Positions 22,007 to 31,160 of a stretch of 64,000 bases of DNA are shown here, piece after piece. Numbering within the stretch: the first letter of the stretch is position 1; each line of letters starts with the position of its first letter. The stretch spans positions 1,054,001 to 1,118,000 of the forward strand of contig NZ_JAALFG010000002.1 in NCBI RefSeq assembly GCF_011058215.1, read 5' to 3'. Source of the DNA: Devosia aurantiaca (lineage in GTDB: Bacteria > Pseudomonadota > Alphaproteobacteria > Rhizobiales > Devosiaceae). The translations under genes and the position numbers were made by a program. The notes beneath the pieces were generated by a model. It saw only the letters and a program-made list of their open reading frames with translations. It was not told the DNA's origin and did not search any database.

Positions 22007-23456
22007 TGCGGCCATCCGTCTCGAAAAGCTCAACGATCTCGACGAATGGCGCGGCAAGGCTCGCCGCCTGCTTGCCGCCGGCATGGCGCCGAGCCAGATC
22101 GTCTGGCGCACCGGTTCGGACGAGAATGGCCTTTTCGAAGGCGGCGACGAAATGCTCCCCACCCCGGACGGTCCAGTCGGCACCGTCCCCCGCCAATTCA
22201 TGGAGCTCGCCGCCGGCGTTATCCAGCATTCCGATCCGGAACGCTTCGCCCATCTTTATCGCGTGCTCTGGCGCCTGCAGCAGGACCATCAACTGCTCTC
22301 CAATGCCGGCGACAAGGATAACAGTCTGCTAGCACATATGGCGTCTGCGGTGAGGCGAGACGCCCATAAGATGAAAGCATTTGTGCGGTTCCGCTCCGTT
22401 TTTGAGAAAGAAACGGAACGCTTCATTGCTTGGTTCGAGCCCGACCACTACGTCCTCGAAGGCACCGCCCCCTTCTTCGCCCGGCGCTTTGCCGGCATGA
22501 ATTGGGGCATCGTGACCCCCTACTCAAGTGTTTGGTGGGACAGGGAAAATCTGAGCTTCGGCCCTGGCGGCCGCAAGTCCGACGTTCCCGCCGAAGACGC
22601 CGTCGAGGACGACTGGAAGACCTACTACGCCTCAATCTTCAATCCGGCCCGCCTTAAAGTCTCGATGATGAAATCCGAAATGCCGGTCAAGTATTGGCGC
22701 AACCTGCCCGAAGCAGAACACATTGCTCCTTTGATCCGCAACGCTAAGGCGATGGGGCAGGACATGATCGAGCGCGCCGCCACCCAGCCCCCGGCCCATC
22801 ACATGCGCCGCGAGGCCCGCAAGCCCGAACCCCAGCAAATTGGAGAGATTACCTCGCTCGCCCAAGCCCGCGAGGCCGTTCAATCCTGCCACCGTTGTCC
22901 CCTCTACGAGCACGCGACGCAAGCCGTCTTTGGCGAAGGTCCGGAGCACGCCGAGGTCATGTTCGTCGGCGAACAGCCCGGCGATCAGGAGGATCTGGCC
23001 GGCAAGCCCTTCATCGGTCCCGCTGGACAAGTGCTTGACGCGGTTATCGAAAAAGTCGGCATCGACCGCAAGCGCGTTTATGTCACCAATGCCGTAAAGC
23101 ACTTTAAGTTTGAGCCTCGCGGCAAGCGCCGCATCCACCAGCGCCCCGATGGCGGCGAGGTTCAGGCCTGCAAATTCTGGCTCAATCTCGAAGTCGAATA
23201 CGTCAAGCCCAAAGTCATCGTCGCCCTTGGCGCCACCGCCGCCCAGTCTCTACTCGGGAGAGCCAGCGTCACCATCGGCAAGATGCGCGGCGCGCCCATC
23301 CAGATGGAGGACGGCACCGTCCTCTTCATCACCAACCACCCCTCCTACCTGCTCCGCATCCCCGACGCCGAAGGTAAGGCCCGCGAACGCGCCAAGTTCG
23401 AAGCCGATCTCGTCATGGTCCGCGAGGCCATCGCCGCCTTGGAAAAAACGCCGTAA
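22006..23456 (+). CDS. udgX: UdgX-family uracil-DNA-binding protein with N-terminal DUF4130 (frameshifted start)
   Basis: The C-terminal half is a family-4-like uracil-DNA glycosylase: SCHRCPLY (iron-sulfur Cys pair), GEQPGDQEDLAGKPFIGPAG and the KRRIH loop. In Mycobacterium UdgX the histidine of that loop becomes covalently bonded to the abasic sugar after uracil removal. The N-terminal half is the DUF4130/TIGR03915 domain that pairs with the radical-SAM partner. An ATG at 22006 overlaps the previous stop, but one G must be added near 22010-22011 to read MRAIRLEKLNDLDEWRGKARRL... into the long frame. The repaired length is about 484 residues. Confidence 0.87.
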
Positions 23457-23520
23457 CGCTTGACAGTGTTGGCCGCCAAAACTAAATCACCCTCATCGGC
23501 CAAAACCCGATCAGCCTTAT

Positions 23521-23597
23521 GGCGGAGTAGCTCAGTTGGTTAGAGCAGCGGAATCATAATCCGTGTGTCCCCAGTTCAAATCTGGGCTTCGCTACCA
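23521..23597 (+). tRNA. tRNA-Met (anticodon CAT)
   Basis: A 77-base cloverleaf: acceptor GGCGGAG pairs with CTTCGCT using two G-U pairs; the D arm is AGCTCAGTTGGTTAGAGCA; the anticodon loop has CAT between GGAAT and AATCC; the T arm is CCCAG-TTCAAAT-CTGGG. CCA is encoded. The acceptor start and D arm fit the elongator form; a tRNA-Ile with lysidine-modified CAT cannot be fully excluded. A strong terminator follows. No integrase or attachment-site duplication is seen next to it. Confidence 0.95.
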
Positions 23598-23603
23598 ATC
23601 AAA

Positions 23604-23624
23604 CCCCGGGAAACCGGGGTTTTT
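23604..23624 (+). terminator. Rho-independent terminator of tRNA-Met
   Basis: Stem CCCCGG / CCGGGG with a GAAA tetraloop, followed by five T. It begins 6 bases after the tRNA end. Confidence 0.9.
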
Positions 23625-23747
23625 GTTATGTCGCTTGGGCGAAGTAACCCAAGTTAACGCGCCGTAGACCAACAATCTCGATATCGGCAAACGAATAAAT
23701 CGGGCGTAACGCCTCGCTGTTAGCATCCGGCCACAACCCGAAGGCCA

Positions 23748-24668
23748 ATGATGCGTATCTCTCAAAAGCTCGTCCTTGCAGTCCTGCTAGCGACATCGTC
23801 GGTCCCCGCGATCGCCGACGACTGGCACGTGGTGAGGCTGAGAGGCACGGTTCTGCACCTTGAAGACGGCGCCTGGCAGAAGCTCTCGCGCGGTGACATC
23901 GTCTCGGACGACCGCATCATCAAGTCGCTCAATGGGCGGGCCAGGTTCCAGCGGAACGATGAGGTGGTCGAATTGTCCACCAACTCGATGATCCAGATCA
24001 TGGACAAGACCGGGCGCGATTACACCACCGTCGTGGGTCATGAAGGCTCCGTTTCCTTCGATGTCGACGCGCGCAACGTCTACCATTTTTCCGTCGTCAC
24101 GCCGCATCTGGCAGCCGTGGTGAAGGGCACGGCGTTTTCAGTCACCGCCGGCCCCGCAACTTCTACACTAAGCGTGACGCGTGGCATCGTGCTAGTCGAA
24201 GACACGCAATTCGGCCAACAGATGAGTGTGACCGCAGGCGAGCAAGTCGAAGCCGGAGGGGATAGGCCCGCGGTTCCCACCGCAGTCAATCAGCCTGCCT
24301 CACCACCAACAATCGATACACCACCGGCAGCCAACGCACCCCAGTCACTGGAGCCCGCCCCATCCGAGACCGTGGCGGAGAGCCTGGTCTCCAATTCCTC
24401 TTCGTCGTCGGTGGCAGAAGTCGAGGCACCTCCCTCAGGGCTGCCTCTACCGCCGCAAGCCGCCCCACCGTCATTGAACCCACTCCAACCGGTAACAATA
24501 CCGACCCCGACGATTACTCTCCCGGGCATCACTCTCCCGGTGGTCACCTTGCCTGTGATCACGCTTCCCGACCTCATCCCTCCGGCGATACCCTTGCCTG
24601 TCGTGACAGTACCGACGCCGGGAGGATGTGACGACGAGGACGATGAAGATGACTGCGACGACGATTGA
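23748..24668 (+). CDS. Secreted FecR-domain protein with Pro-rich repeats and acidic Cys tail
   Basis: This 306-residue protein has a signal peptide (LVLAVLLATSSVPAIA), then a FecR domain of about 150 residues with GDIVSDDRIIKSLNGRARF and the typical VVTPHLAAVVKGTAFSV. A long Pro/Ala/Ser linker follows, then short repeats of the form (I/V)TLP, and the chain ends in a run of Asp/Glu with two cysteines (GGCDDEDDEDDCDDD). No sigma factor or TonB receptor is adjacent, so it is not a classic FecR signal transducer. The tail suggests binding of divalent metal. Confidence 0.75.
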   Translation: MMRISQKLVLAVLLATSSVPAIADDWHVVRLRGTVLHLEDGAWQKLSRGDIVSDDRIIKSLNGRARFQRNDEVVELSTNSMIQIMDKTGRDYTTVVGHEGSVSFDVDARNVYHFSVVTPHLAAVVKGTAFSVTAGPATSTLSVTRGIVLVEDTQFGQQMSVTAGEQVEAGGDRPAVPTAVNQPASPPTIDTPPAANAPQSLEPAPSETVAESLVSNSSSSSVAEVEAPPSGLPLPPQAAPPSLNPLQPVTIPTPTITLPGITLPVVTLPVITLPDLIPPAIPLPVVTVPTPGGCDDEDDEDDCDDD

Positions 24669-24818
24669 TGAGTCCAAAGCAGTCGCGTCTACAATCAAAA
24701 GTTTTTATTCGGGAACAGAAGAAAATCTGTTCCCGCAATGGATCGCGATCTGAAAACGCTGCGTTTATCGCCTCAAAATCAGCTGCTTAAGGCACTGAGC
24801 ATTGTAAGAGAGGTCGCC

Positions 24819-24983
24819 ATGAACGCTCGTCATTTCGTGATTTCCAGCTACCACGCCGCCGTCGCCGCCGCCAATTACTACACCCAGCGCCAAGACCACA
24901 TCACCGCCGAACGATACTGGCGCAATGCCAACAACTGGCGACGCTACGCCTGGTCAAACGGCTTCGACGTCCCGAGTGCTTGA
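24819..24983 (+). CDS. Small aromatic-rich protein of unknown function
   Basis: From the ATG at 24819 (purine-rich GAGAGG upstream) the product is 54 residues, rich in Tyr, Trp, Asn and Arg (AANYYTQRQDH, YWRNANNWRRYAW), with no membrane segment. A longer in-frame start exists at 24738, but the intervening part is unlike protein. A good terminator follows at once, which supports a real transcript. The family is not recognised. Confidence 0.5.
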   Translation: MNARHFVISSYHAAVAAANYYTQRQDHITAERYWRNANNWRRYAWSNGFDVPSA

Positions 24984-24985
24984 TT

Positions 24986-25010
24986 AAAGACCCCGAAATT
25001 CGGGGTCTTC
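24986..25010. terminator. Bidirectional terminator
   Basis: AAAGACCCCG-AAATT-CGGGGTCTT lies between the small + strand gene and the end of the - strand vWA gene. A-rich and T-rich flanks on the two sides allow it to work in both directions. Confidence 0.8.
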
Positions 25011-25012
25011 TA

Positions 25013-27018
25013 CTATTGACCTTCGACGTCCGGCTTCAACAAACTCGCCGTCTCGACCAGCCTGATGAACTCCGCCCGATACCCCGCCGCGTCCGCGCCA
25101 CGTCCTGCCCGGGCCAGCGCCTCGATCTCGTCCCAACGCATCGCCGTGCCATAAGCACTGCCCCTGAGTTTCTGCCCAAAGGCCGCGACCGCTGCCGCGA
25201 ACTGCGCATCGACACCCGCATCCGCGATATCGTCATAGACCACGTCTGCCGTGACCGGCACTTCGATCAGCTGGCTGACCTCGCTGTCCGGTAGTTTGAA
25301 GCGCATCTTCAAGAACGCGATCTCGTCCGAGCCTTGTGGCGCCGCCGTTTCGCCATAGCGCAGCGGATCGACCTGCCCTTCACCCACCGGGGTGATCTCG
25401 TAGAGCGCCGTCACCGTCGTCCCAGCGCCGACGTCCCCTGCATCCACGGCGTCATTGTTGAAATCCTCACGGTTCAGCGCCCGCGTTTCGTAGCCGATCA
25501 GCCGGTACTCCGACACGACCGCCGGGTTGAACTCGACTTGGATTTTTACGTCCTTGGCAATGGTATGGAGCGTGCCGCCGATCTCCTCGACCAGCACCTT
25601 CCGCGCTTCGGCAAAGCTCGAAATATAGCTGGCATTGCCGTTTCCATTCTGCGCCAGCGCCTGCATGGTCGCATCATCGAGATTGCCGCGCCCGAAGCCG
25701 AGCACCGAGAGCGAGATGCCGCTGGCGCGCTTGCCGGCAATGAAATCCTCGAGCGCCTCCGGATCGTCGATGCCGACATTGAAGTCGCCGTCGGTCGCAA
25801 GAATCACCCGATTGGTGCCTTCCGCGATCCGCGCCTCTTCGGCGAGGCGATAGGCCAGCTCGATCCCTTGCGCGCCCGCCGTGCTGCCACCGGCCCACAG
25901 CTGGTCCAGCGCGGCAAGAATTTTTGCCTTCTGATTGGCCCCGGTCGGCTCCAGCGCTACGCCCGCGGAACCGGCATAGGCGACGATCGACACCGTATCG
26001 TCATCCCCAGCTGGTCGAGCAGCAAGGCAAAGGCGCGCTTCAACAGCGGCAGCTTGTCCGGCTCGTCCATCGATCCCGATGTGTCGATGAGAAACACCAG
26101 ATTGCTCCTGGTGTCGGCCACCGGCGGCTCGAACCCCTTGATGCCGATCTGGAGGATTTGCGTCTTCTTGTTCCAGGGCGTCGGAAAAACGCTGACGGTC
26201 GGACGAAACGGCGCATCGGCGCTCGCCGCCGCGGGGTAGTCATAGGGAAAATAGTTGATCAGCTCTTCGATGCGCACCGCATCGGGCTCGGGCACAAAGC
26301 CGTCCTCCAGCATACGGCGCATATAGGAATAGCTTGCCGTGTCGACATCGATCGAAAAAGTCGAAACCGGCTCCTCAGCCGCAATTTTTAAACGCTGCTC
26401 GTCAAAACGCTTAAAATTGTCGCCGGACGGTTCGGTGGCCTGTGCCGGCGGCATATAAGCGCCACTCTCCTTAGCCGTGACGCTCGGAACGGCAGGCATC
26501 GGTGCCGCAAATTGTTCCATCGCCGGCGCACGCTGCGCCAGCGCAGGCGCCGGAGCAACGGGCATCGGCGGCGCTTCGGAGGCGAGACTATCCGCGGCGC
26601 TGTTCGTGGCCGCTTCCGCTTCCGCCATGGGCTCGGCGATCGGCTCAGACGCCGTTGTGGATTGCTGCGCAATCGCCGGCAATTCGGCCTCGGGAACCGC
26701 CAACTGCTGCCCAGCCCCACCCACCGGCGTCAGCGCCGTCGAATGGTAAAACTGCCAGCCAACCGGCAGCAGCAAAAGCGCGACAGCGGCGGTCGCGACG
26801 GGAACACGCATTTCCATGATCGAAATCCTTTTGAGGGACGTGATGATGGATTTTAGACGCGCGCCAAAACCCCTTTCTTTGGCCGTTTCTGCAGATTTTT
26901 GCGCTGCTTCGAACGCGACCTGCCCGGCCGTGAGAGCACGCTGGCGCGCATCTTCGCTCGGTACCTGCGGTGCACCGCGCAAGTCGGTAAAGGGATCGTG
27001 GTCTTCGGGAAAGCTCAT
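25013..27018 (-). CDS. Membrane-anchored vWA-domain protein (YfbK-like) with N-terminal cytoplasmic extension (frameshifted)
   Basis: The repaired protein is about 668 residues: an N-terminal charged region of roughly 75 residues, one membrane helix (VPVATAAVALLLLPVGWQFY), an Ala/Pro-rich linker, the YfbK-type segment (FSIDVDTASYSYMRRML...RIEELINYFPYDYP) and a vWA domain with the metal-ion motif in FLIDTSGSMD. The frame breaks after LLLDQLG; one G missing in the run at 26005-26008 restores LGDDDTVSIVAYAGSAG. Its start overlaps the stop of an ECF sigma gene, and its topology (cytoplasmic N terminus, one helix, periplasmic sensor) is that of an anti-sigma factor. That role is inferred. Confidence 0.78.
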
Positions 27019-27579
27019 AGCAGCCCCCTCAAGGTCTTGCGGGCTTCGTGCACATGAAAGCCGACCGTGGCTTCCTTGATGCCCATGATGGTGGCGGCCT
27101 CGGCATGGCTGAGCTCTTCGGCATAAACCAGCAGCACGGCGTCGCGCTGCTTTTCCGGCAATCGCCGCACCGCATCCCAAAGCTGCCGATTGGTTGCCGA
27201 AGCTTCCTGTTCCGCCGCCTGATCGCCGGTAGAAACATCCGCAAACGCCTCCGCATGCCGCCCACGGCGGTTGCTGGCGCGCTGAAAGTCGCGAACCGCA
27301 TTGAGCGTGATGCGATAAACCCAGCTCGAAAAGGCGCTTCGCCCATCGAAACCGGCAATCGCCGAACCGAGTTTGACGCACACATCCTGCGCAATATCCT
27401 CGGCATCGCTGCGATTGCCGCACCAGCGAAACGCCGCCCGATAGATCAGATCATAATGCCCCGCCAGGAGCGCGCCGAACGCCGCCCCGTCGCCGCGGCG
27501 CGCGCGCCTCGATCAGCGCCTGCGTCGGCGCGTCGGCGTGTCTTGGGGGTGCGGCGGTCAGTCCCAACACTTGGTGCAT
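27015..27579 (-). CDS. ECF RNA polymerase sigma factor (probable frameshift)
   Basis: Region 2 is seen in LLAGHYDLIYRAAFRWCGNRSDAEDIAQDV...FSSWVYRITLNAVRDFQR and region 4 in LPEKQRDAVLLVYAEELSHAEAATIMGIKEATVGFHVHEARKTL. The start is put at the ATG at 27579 (MHQVLGLTAAPPRHADAP...), which joins the conserved part only if one surplus base near 27497-27498 is removed; this is the least certain repair in the window. The stop overlaps the vWA gene (ATGA), a layout typical of sigma/anti-sigma pairs. Confidence 0.8.
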
Positions 27580-27668
27580 GCGCTTGTTGGCTCAAAGGGC
27601 TATTCTACCCTAAGACGCCGCTGCCGACCCCTTCCTTTGGGTGGCCGGCAAAAGAATTCGAGGCCCAG

Positions 27669-27854
27669 ATGACCGACGACCCCAAAGGCCCCTTCGGCCT
27701 CAACCGCACCCGCATTTTCCTTCTCGGCATGGGCGCGCTGGTTCTGCTCATTACCGTATCGATGATGCTGGGCGGCCTCGGCGACTACAACGCTCTCAAG
27801 GAAGCCTCCAATGCCGCGAGAAATCCAACGGCGGAACAGCTCGGCGGGAACTAG
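27669..27854 (+). CDS. Small single-helix membrane protein
   Basis: This 61-residue protein has a short cytoplasmic N terminus (MTDDPKGPFGLNRTR), one hydrophobic helix (IFLLGMGALVLLITVSMML) and a polar tail. The start ATG at 27669 is divergent from the sigma gene, 90 bases apart, so the two may share control. The family is not recognised. Confidence 0.5.
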   Translation: MTDDPKGPFGLNRTRIFLLGMGALVLLITVSMMLGGLGDYNALKEASNAARNPTAEQLGGN

Positions 27855-28199
27855 GGCAAAGCCATCAGTTCTGGCCCTCCCTCCCCTTGAGGGGGAGGGT
27901 AGTGGAGCTTAGCCGTCAGGCTTAGCGGAACTGGGTGGGGTGGGGCAAAAACACCAGGGCGCGGCCCCACCCCACCCTCAATCCCTCCCCTCAAGGGGAG
28001 GGAGGCGATGAACAAGCACATCGCGCGTCTTTTATAAACAGAGGCCTCTCGGGAAATGGGTCCGAACGGCGGACAAGGGCCGAACTACTAATCCTTCCTA
28101 GACCTCATCCTGAGCCTGTCGAAGGACGAGGTCGCAGCCACGAGTGTCAGTGAGCCCGGCCCCATGATTCAACGAGCCCTCCACGAGGCCCCATAGACA
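27855..28199. repeat. Intergenic region filled with dispersed repeats
   Basis: No gene is seen. Two copies of the GGGGAGG-type repeat face each other (about 27881-27945 and 27960-28008), and a CATCCTGAGCCTGTCGAAGGAC unit lies at about 28107-28128; the latter wording is common in intergenic regions of related alphaproteobacteria. The region separates a small membrane protein gene from the convergent mnmA gene. Confidence 0.55.
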
Positions 28200-29351
28200 T
28201 CAAGCCACGAGCGCCTGCGGCACGGCCTCGGCGATAAATCCGCCGCCCAGCACTTCGCTGGTCGCCGAGTCATCGGTGTAGAACACGCAGGCCTGTCCCG
28301 GCGACACGCCATATTCGCCGCTGACCAGCGTCACGAACACCTGGCCGCCCACCATCTGAATTACTGCCGGCTGCGGTCCGCGGGTCGAGCGCACCTTGAC
28401 CTCAACCGGCGCGCCGTTGCCCGACGCCGCCTCCGCCAGGGGCATGGCGCCCAGCCAGTTGACATCCCGTAGCCGCACCGTGTGCGTCTTCAGCGCCTCG
28501 CGCGGACCGACCACGACGCGGCCGGTCTTGTGCTCGAGCTTGACCACGTAAAGCGGCTCGCCCGCCGCGACCCCGAGGCCTTTACGCTGGCCGATCGTAT
28601 AATGAACGATGCCCTCATGCGTGCCGAGCACGCGGCCGTCGAGATGCACGATCTCGCCCGTGGCCAGCGCCTCGGGATGCATCTTGCGGATGATGTCGGC
28701 ATATTTGCCCTGCGGCACGAAGCAGATGTCCTGGCTGTCGTGCTTTTCGGCAATCTCGAGCCCCATTTCGCGCGCATGCTCGCGCACCATTGCCTTGCTC
28801 ATGCCGCCCAGCGGAAAGCGCAGAAAATCGAGCTGGCTCTGCGTCGTTGCGAACAGGAAATAGCTCTGGTCGCGGTCGTTATCGACCGGCCGGAATAGGT
28901 GCCGCCGACCGTCTTCGCCCAGCCGCGTCTGCACATAATGGCCGGTGGCCAAGACGTCGGCGCCCAGCTCCTGCGCCACCGTCATCAGGTCGACGAACTT
29001 TACGCTCTGGTTGCAGGCAATGCAGGGCACCGGCGTTTCGCCCTGCTGGTAGGCATTGGCGAAGGGCTCGATCACCGCATTCTTGAAGCGCTCTTCATAG
29101 TCGAGCACGTAATGGGGAATGCCCAGCTTCGCCGCGACGCGGCGGGCGTCGTGGATATCCTGGCCCGCGCAACAGGCGCCCTTGCGGTGCGTCGCCTCGC
29201 CATGATCGTAAAGCTGAAGGGTGACGCCGACCACCTCATAGCCTTCCTTGGCAAGGAGGCCGGCAACGACGGACGAGTCCACGCCCCCGGACATGGCGAC
29301 AACAACGCGCGTGTCCTCTGGGCGCTTGGCGATATCAAGCGAATTCAGCAT
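28200..29351 (-). CDS. mnmA: tRNA-specific 2-thiouridylase MnmA
   Basis: MnmA thiolates U34 of tRNAs for Glu, Gln and Lys using ATP and sulfur from a relay. The PP-loop SGGVDSS is at residues 21-27. The catalytic Cys region PCIACN is at 109-114, and the second conserved Cys is in [25 protein letters not shown] and the C-terminal barrel are present. The length of 383 residues is normal and the gene is intact. No operon partner is seen. Confidence 0.95.
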   Translation of the reverse strand: MLNSLDIAKRPEDTRVVVAMSGGVDSSVVAGLLAKEGYEVVGVTLQLYDHGEATHRKGACCAGQDIHDARRVAAKLGIPHYVLDYEERFKNAVIEPFANAYQQGETPVPCIACNQSVKFVDLMTVAQELGADVLATGHYVQTRLGEDGRRHLFRPVDNDRDQSYFLFATTQSQLDFLRFPLGGMSKAMVREHAREMGLEIAEKHDSQDICFVPQGKYADIIRKMHPEALATGEIVHLDGRVLGTHEGIVHYTIGQRKGLGVAAGEPLYVVKLEHKTGRVVVGPREALKTHTVRLRDVNWLGAMPLAEAASGNGAPVEVKVRSTRGPQPAVIQMVGGQVFVTLVSGEYGVSPGQACVFYTDDSATSEVLGGGFIAEAVPQALVA

Positions 29352-29534
29352 TTCCTGGGTATCCGGTTGGGGTCAAGGGCCAGCGGCTACGATGTGCGGG
29401 CGTTTTACGCTGCCAAGGGAAGCCTGTCCACCGCCCGGCAGCTTTTGCCGAGAGGGCGGCAGGGATGACCGCATGACGGCAACTGAGCGTCACCCCTAAC
29501 CGCCAACCCTTTGACGACGTTTACAAATCGAAAC

Positions 29535-29550
29535 TGGCAAGCCACTTGCA
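29535..29550 (+). promoter_or_regulatory. Sigma-54 (-24/-12) promoter before fliK
   Basis: TGGCAAGCCACTTGCA carries the invariant GG and GC separated by exactly 10 bases and matches the consensus TGGCAC-N5-TTGC at most positions. The expected start of transcription is near 29561, about 20 bases before the fliK ATG. A FlbD-type sigma-54 activator is encoded at 37049-38413. Confidence 0.75.
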
Positions 29551-29579
29551 TCGCTGATGGGGAATAAGTTTGTCCGAGG

Positions 29580-31149
29580 ATGCCCATCGTGGCTTCACAC
29601 CTGACCGTTATCAGCCCCGCCGCCTCGCACGCCTTTTCGGTGCTGCCCGGCTCTGCGCCGCAAGCCGCCACCGCCGGCAACGACGCGCTCGGCCTTTTTG
29701 CCGCCCTGCTCGGCAATACCGCGCCGGAAGCTGCGGCCCCGACGGGCCAGGTCACCCTTGACAGCGCCATTGGCAACGTTTTTGCGCTCGGCTTGGAAAC
29801 AGGGGCTGGCGAGCCGGAGGCCGAGGCACAGCCGGACATAACCGCCGATCCGGTTGCCGCGCCCGTCATGGTCGCCAACCCGGCGCCAGTCCTCGATCTC
29901 GTCGAAGCCTTGGGCACGCTTAAGGCCAGCCTCGATGCCGGCCAGCCGCTTGATCCCGATCTCCTGAAACAAGTCGATACGGCGCTCACCGGCTTGGCCG
30001 ATGCGCTGGGGCTCGATCTCGCGACCCTCCCCGTCCCCGAGGATTTTGCCGCCCTCCTCGAAACCGGCGCCGAAGATACCGGCCTCGCCGGTGCACTGAC
30101 CCAGCTTCTGGCGCCGCTGGCACAATCCATCGCCGTCGCGAGCAAGGCCGACGATGCTGTGTCGATCACCGGCGAAGCGGCCGCTCTCGCCAAGCTCAAG
30201 CAGATCGGCGACAAGCTTGGCGCCATGCTTGCGGCGCTCGAGGCCGATGCCGTCCCGGACGAAAAGCTCGCCGCCATCGGCATGCCTCCGGGCCAGCCTG
30301 CCTCTGCCGAAATCGAACAAGCCCTTTCACGCTTCGCCGCAGGCCTCGCCAGCGCCGAGGTGCCGCAGGAACCCGAGCTTGCCCTTCCGGCACTGAAACT
30401 CACCGAGCCGGTGCTGGCCGGAAAGACCGCCGAGACAGCGGAAGCTCCAACTCCAGCCGCCAAGCTCAGCGACCCACTCGAGGCCGCGCCAAAACCCGAA
30501 ACTAAAGCCGATCAACCGGCAGATCCGGCCCCCGCGACCGCGTCGAAGCGCGCCGCGAACCCGCCAATCCCCAGGCCTTCGTTGCGCCAGCAGCAAACGA
30601 GCCAGCGCCTGTCGACCCACAGGCCAGCCAGCAATCCGCAACGCCCCGCATCGATTCCGCCGCCACCACCCGCGTCGTAACCCAGCCCGGCTACCAGACC
30701 AGTCAGCAGCAGCTCAACCTGCCGCAAATCGCCTTTGAAATGGCCCGCCAGGTCGAGGGCGGCAATACCCGCTTCCAGATCCGCCTCGATCCGCCCGAAC
30801 TTGGCCGCATCGACGTGCGGCTCGAAATCGACAATGCCGGCTCCGTCAGTGCCCGCCTCACGGTCGAAAAAGCCGAAACGCTCGACCTCATGCAGCGCGA
30901 CCAACGCGGCCTCGAACGCGCCCTGCAGCAGGCCGGCGTCGACGCAGGCAAGACCAATCTCGAATTTTCGCTGAAGCAGAACCCCTTCGCCGGCCAGCCC
31001 GGCATGGGGATGGCCAGAAGGGCCAGAACACCGGCTACGGCACGGCCAATGACAATGGCAAGCCAGTCGACGAAACGCCCGAGCCCACGCCCACCGTCAA
31101 CCTTTATCGCGGCACGCTGCAAGCGCGCGGCGTCAACATCATCGCTTAG
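29580..31149 (+). CDS. fliK: Flagellar hook-length control protein FliK (two frameshifts)
   Basis: FliK is exported and measures hook length before switching export to filament proteins. The first 320 residues are Ala/Pro-rich and low in complexity, as usual. The conserved C-terminal domain reads FEMARQVEGGNTRFQIRLDP and then PELGRIDVRLEIDNAGSVSA. Two breaks are explained by one C missing in the run at 30529-30533 and one G missing at 31006-31009; the latter restores a tail ending RGTLQARGVNIIA before a TAG at 31147-31149. flgD follows at once, as in many flagellar clusters. Confidence 0.85.
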
Positions 31150-31160
31150 GGAGACCCTTG

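Noticed and set aside
22083-23456. UdgX starting at the in-frame ATG at 22083
   Set aside because: This start would remove conserved N-terminal residues (EKLNDLDEWRGKARRLLAAG). A start at 22006 overlapping the previous stop with one base restored fits the family and operon better.
23521-23597. tRNA-Met as an integration site of a mobile island
   Set aside because: No integrase, no duplicated 3' tRNA segment and no change in composition were seen on either side.
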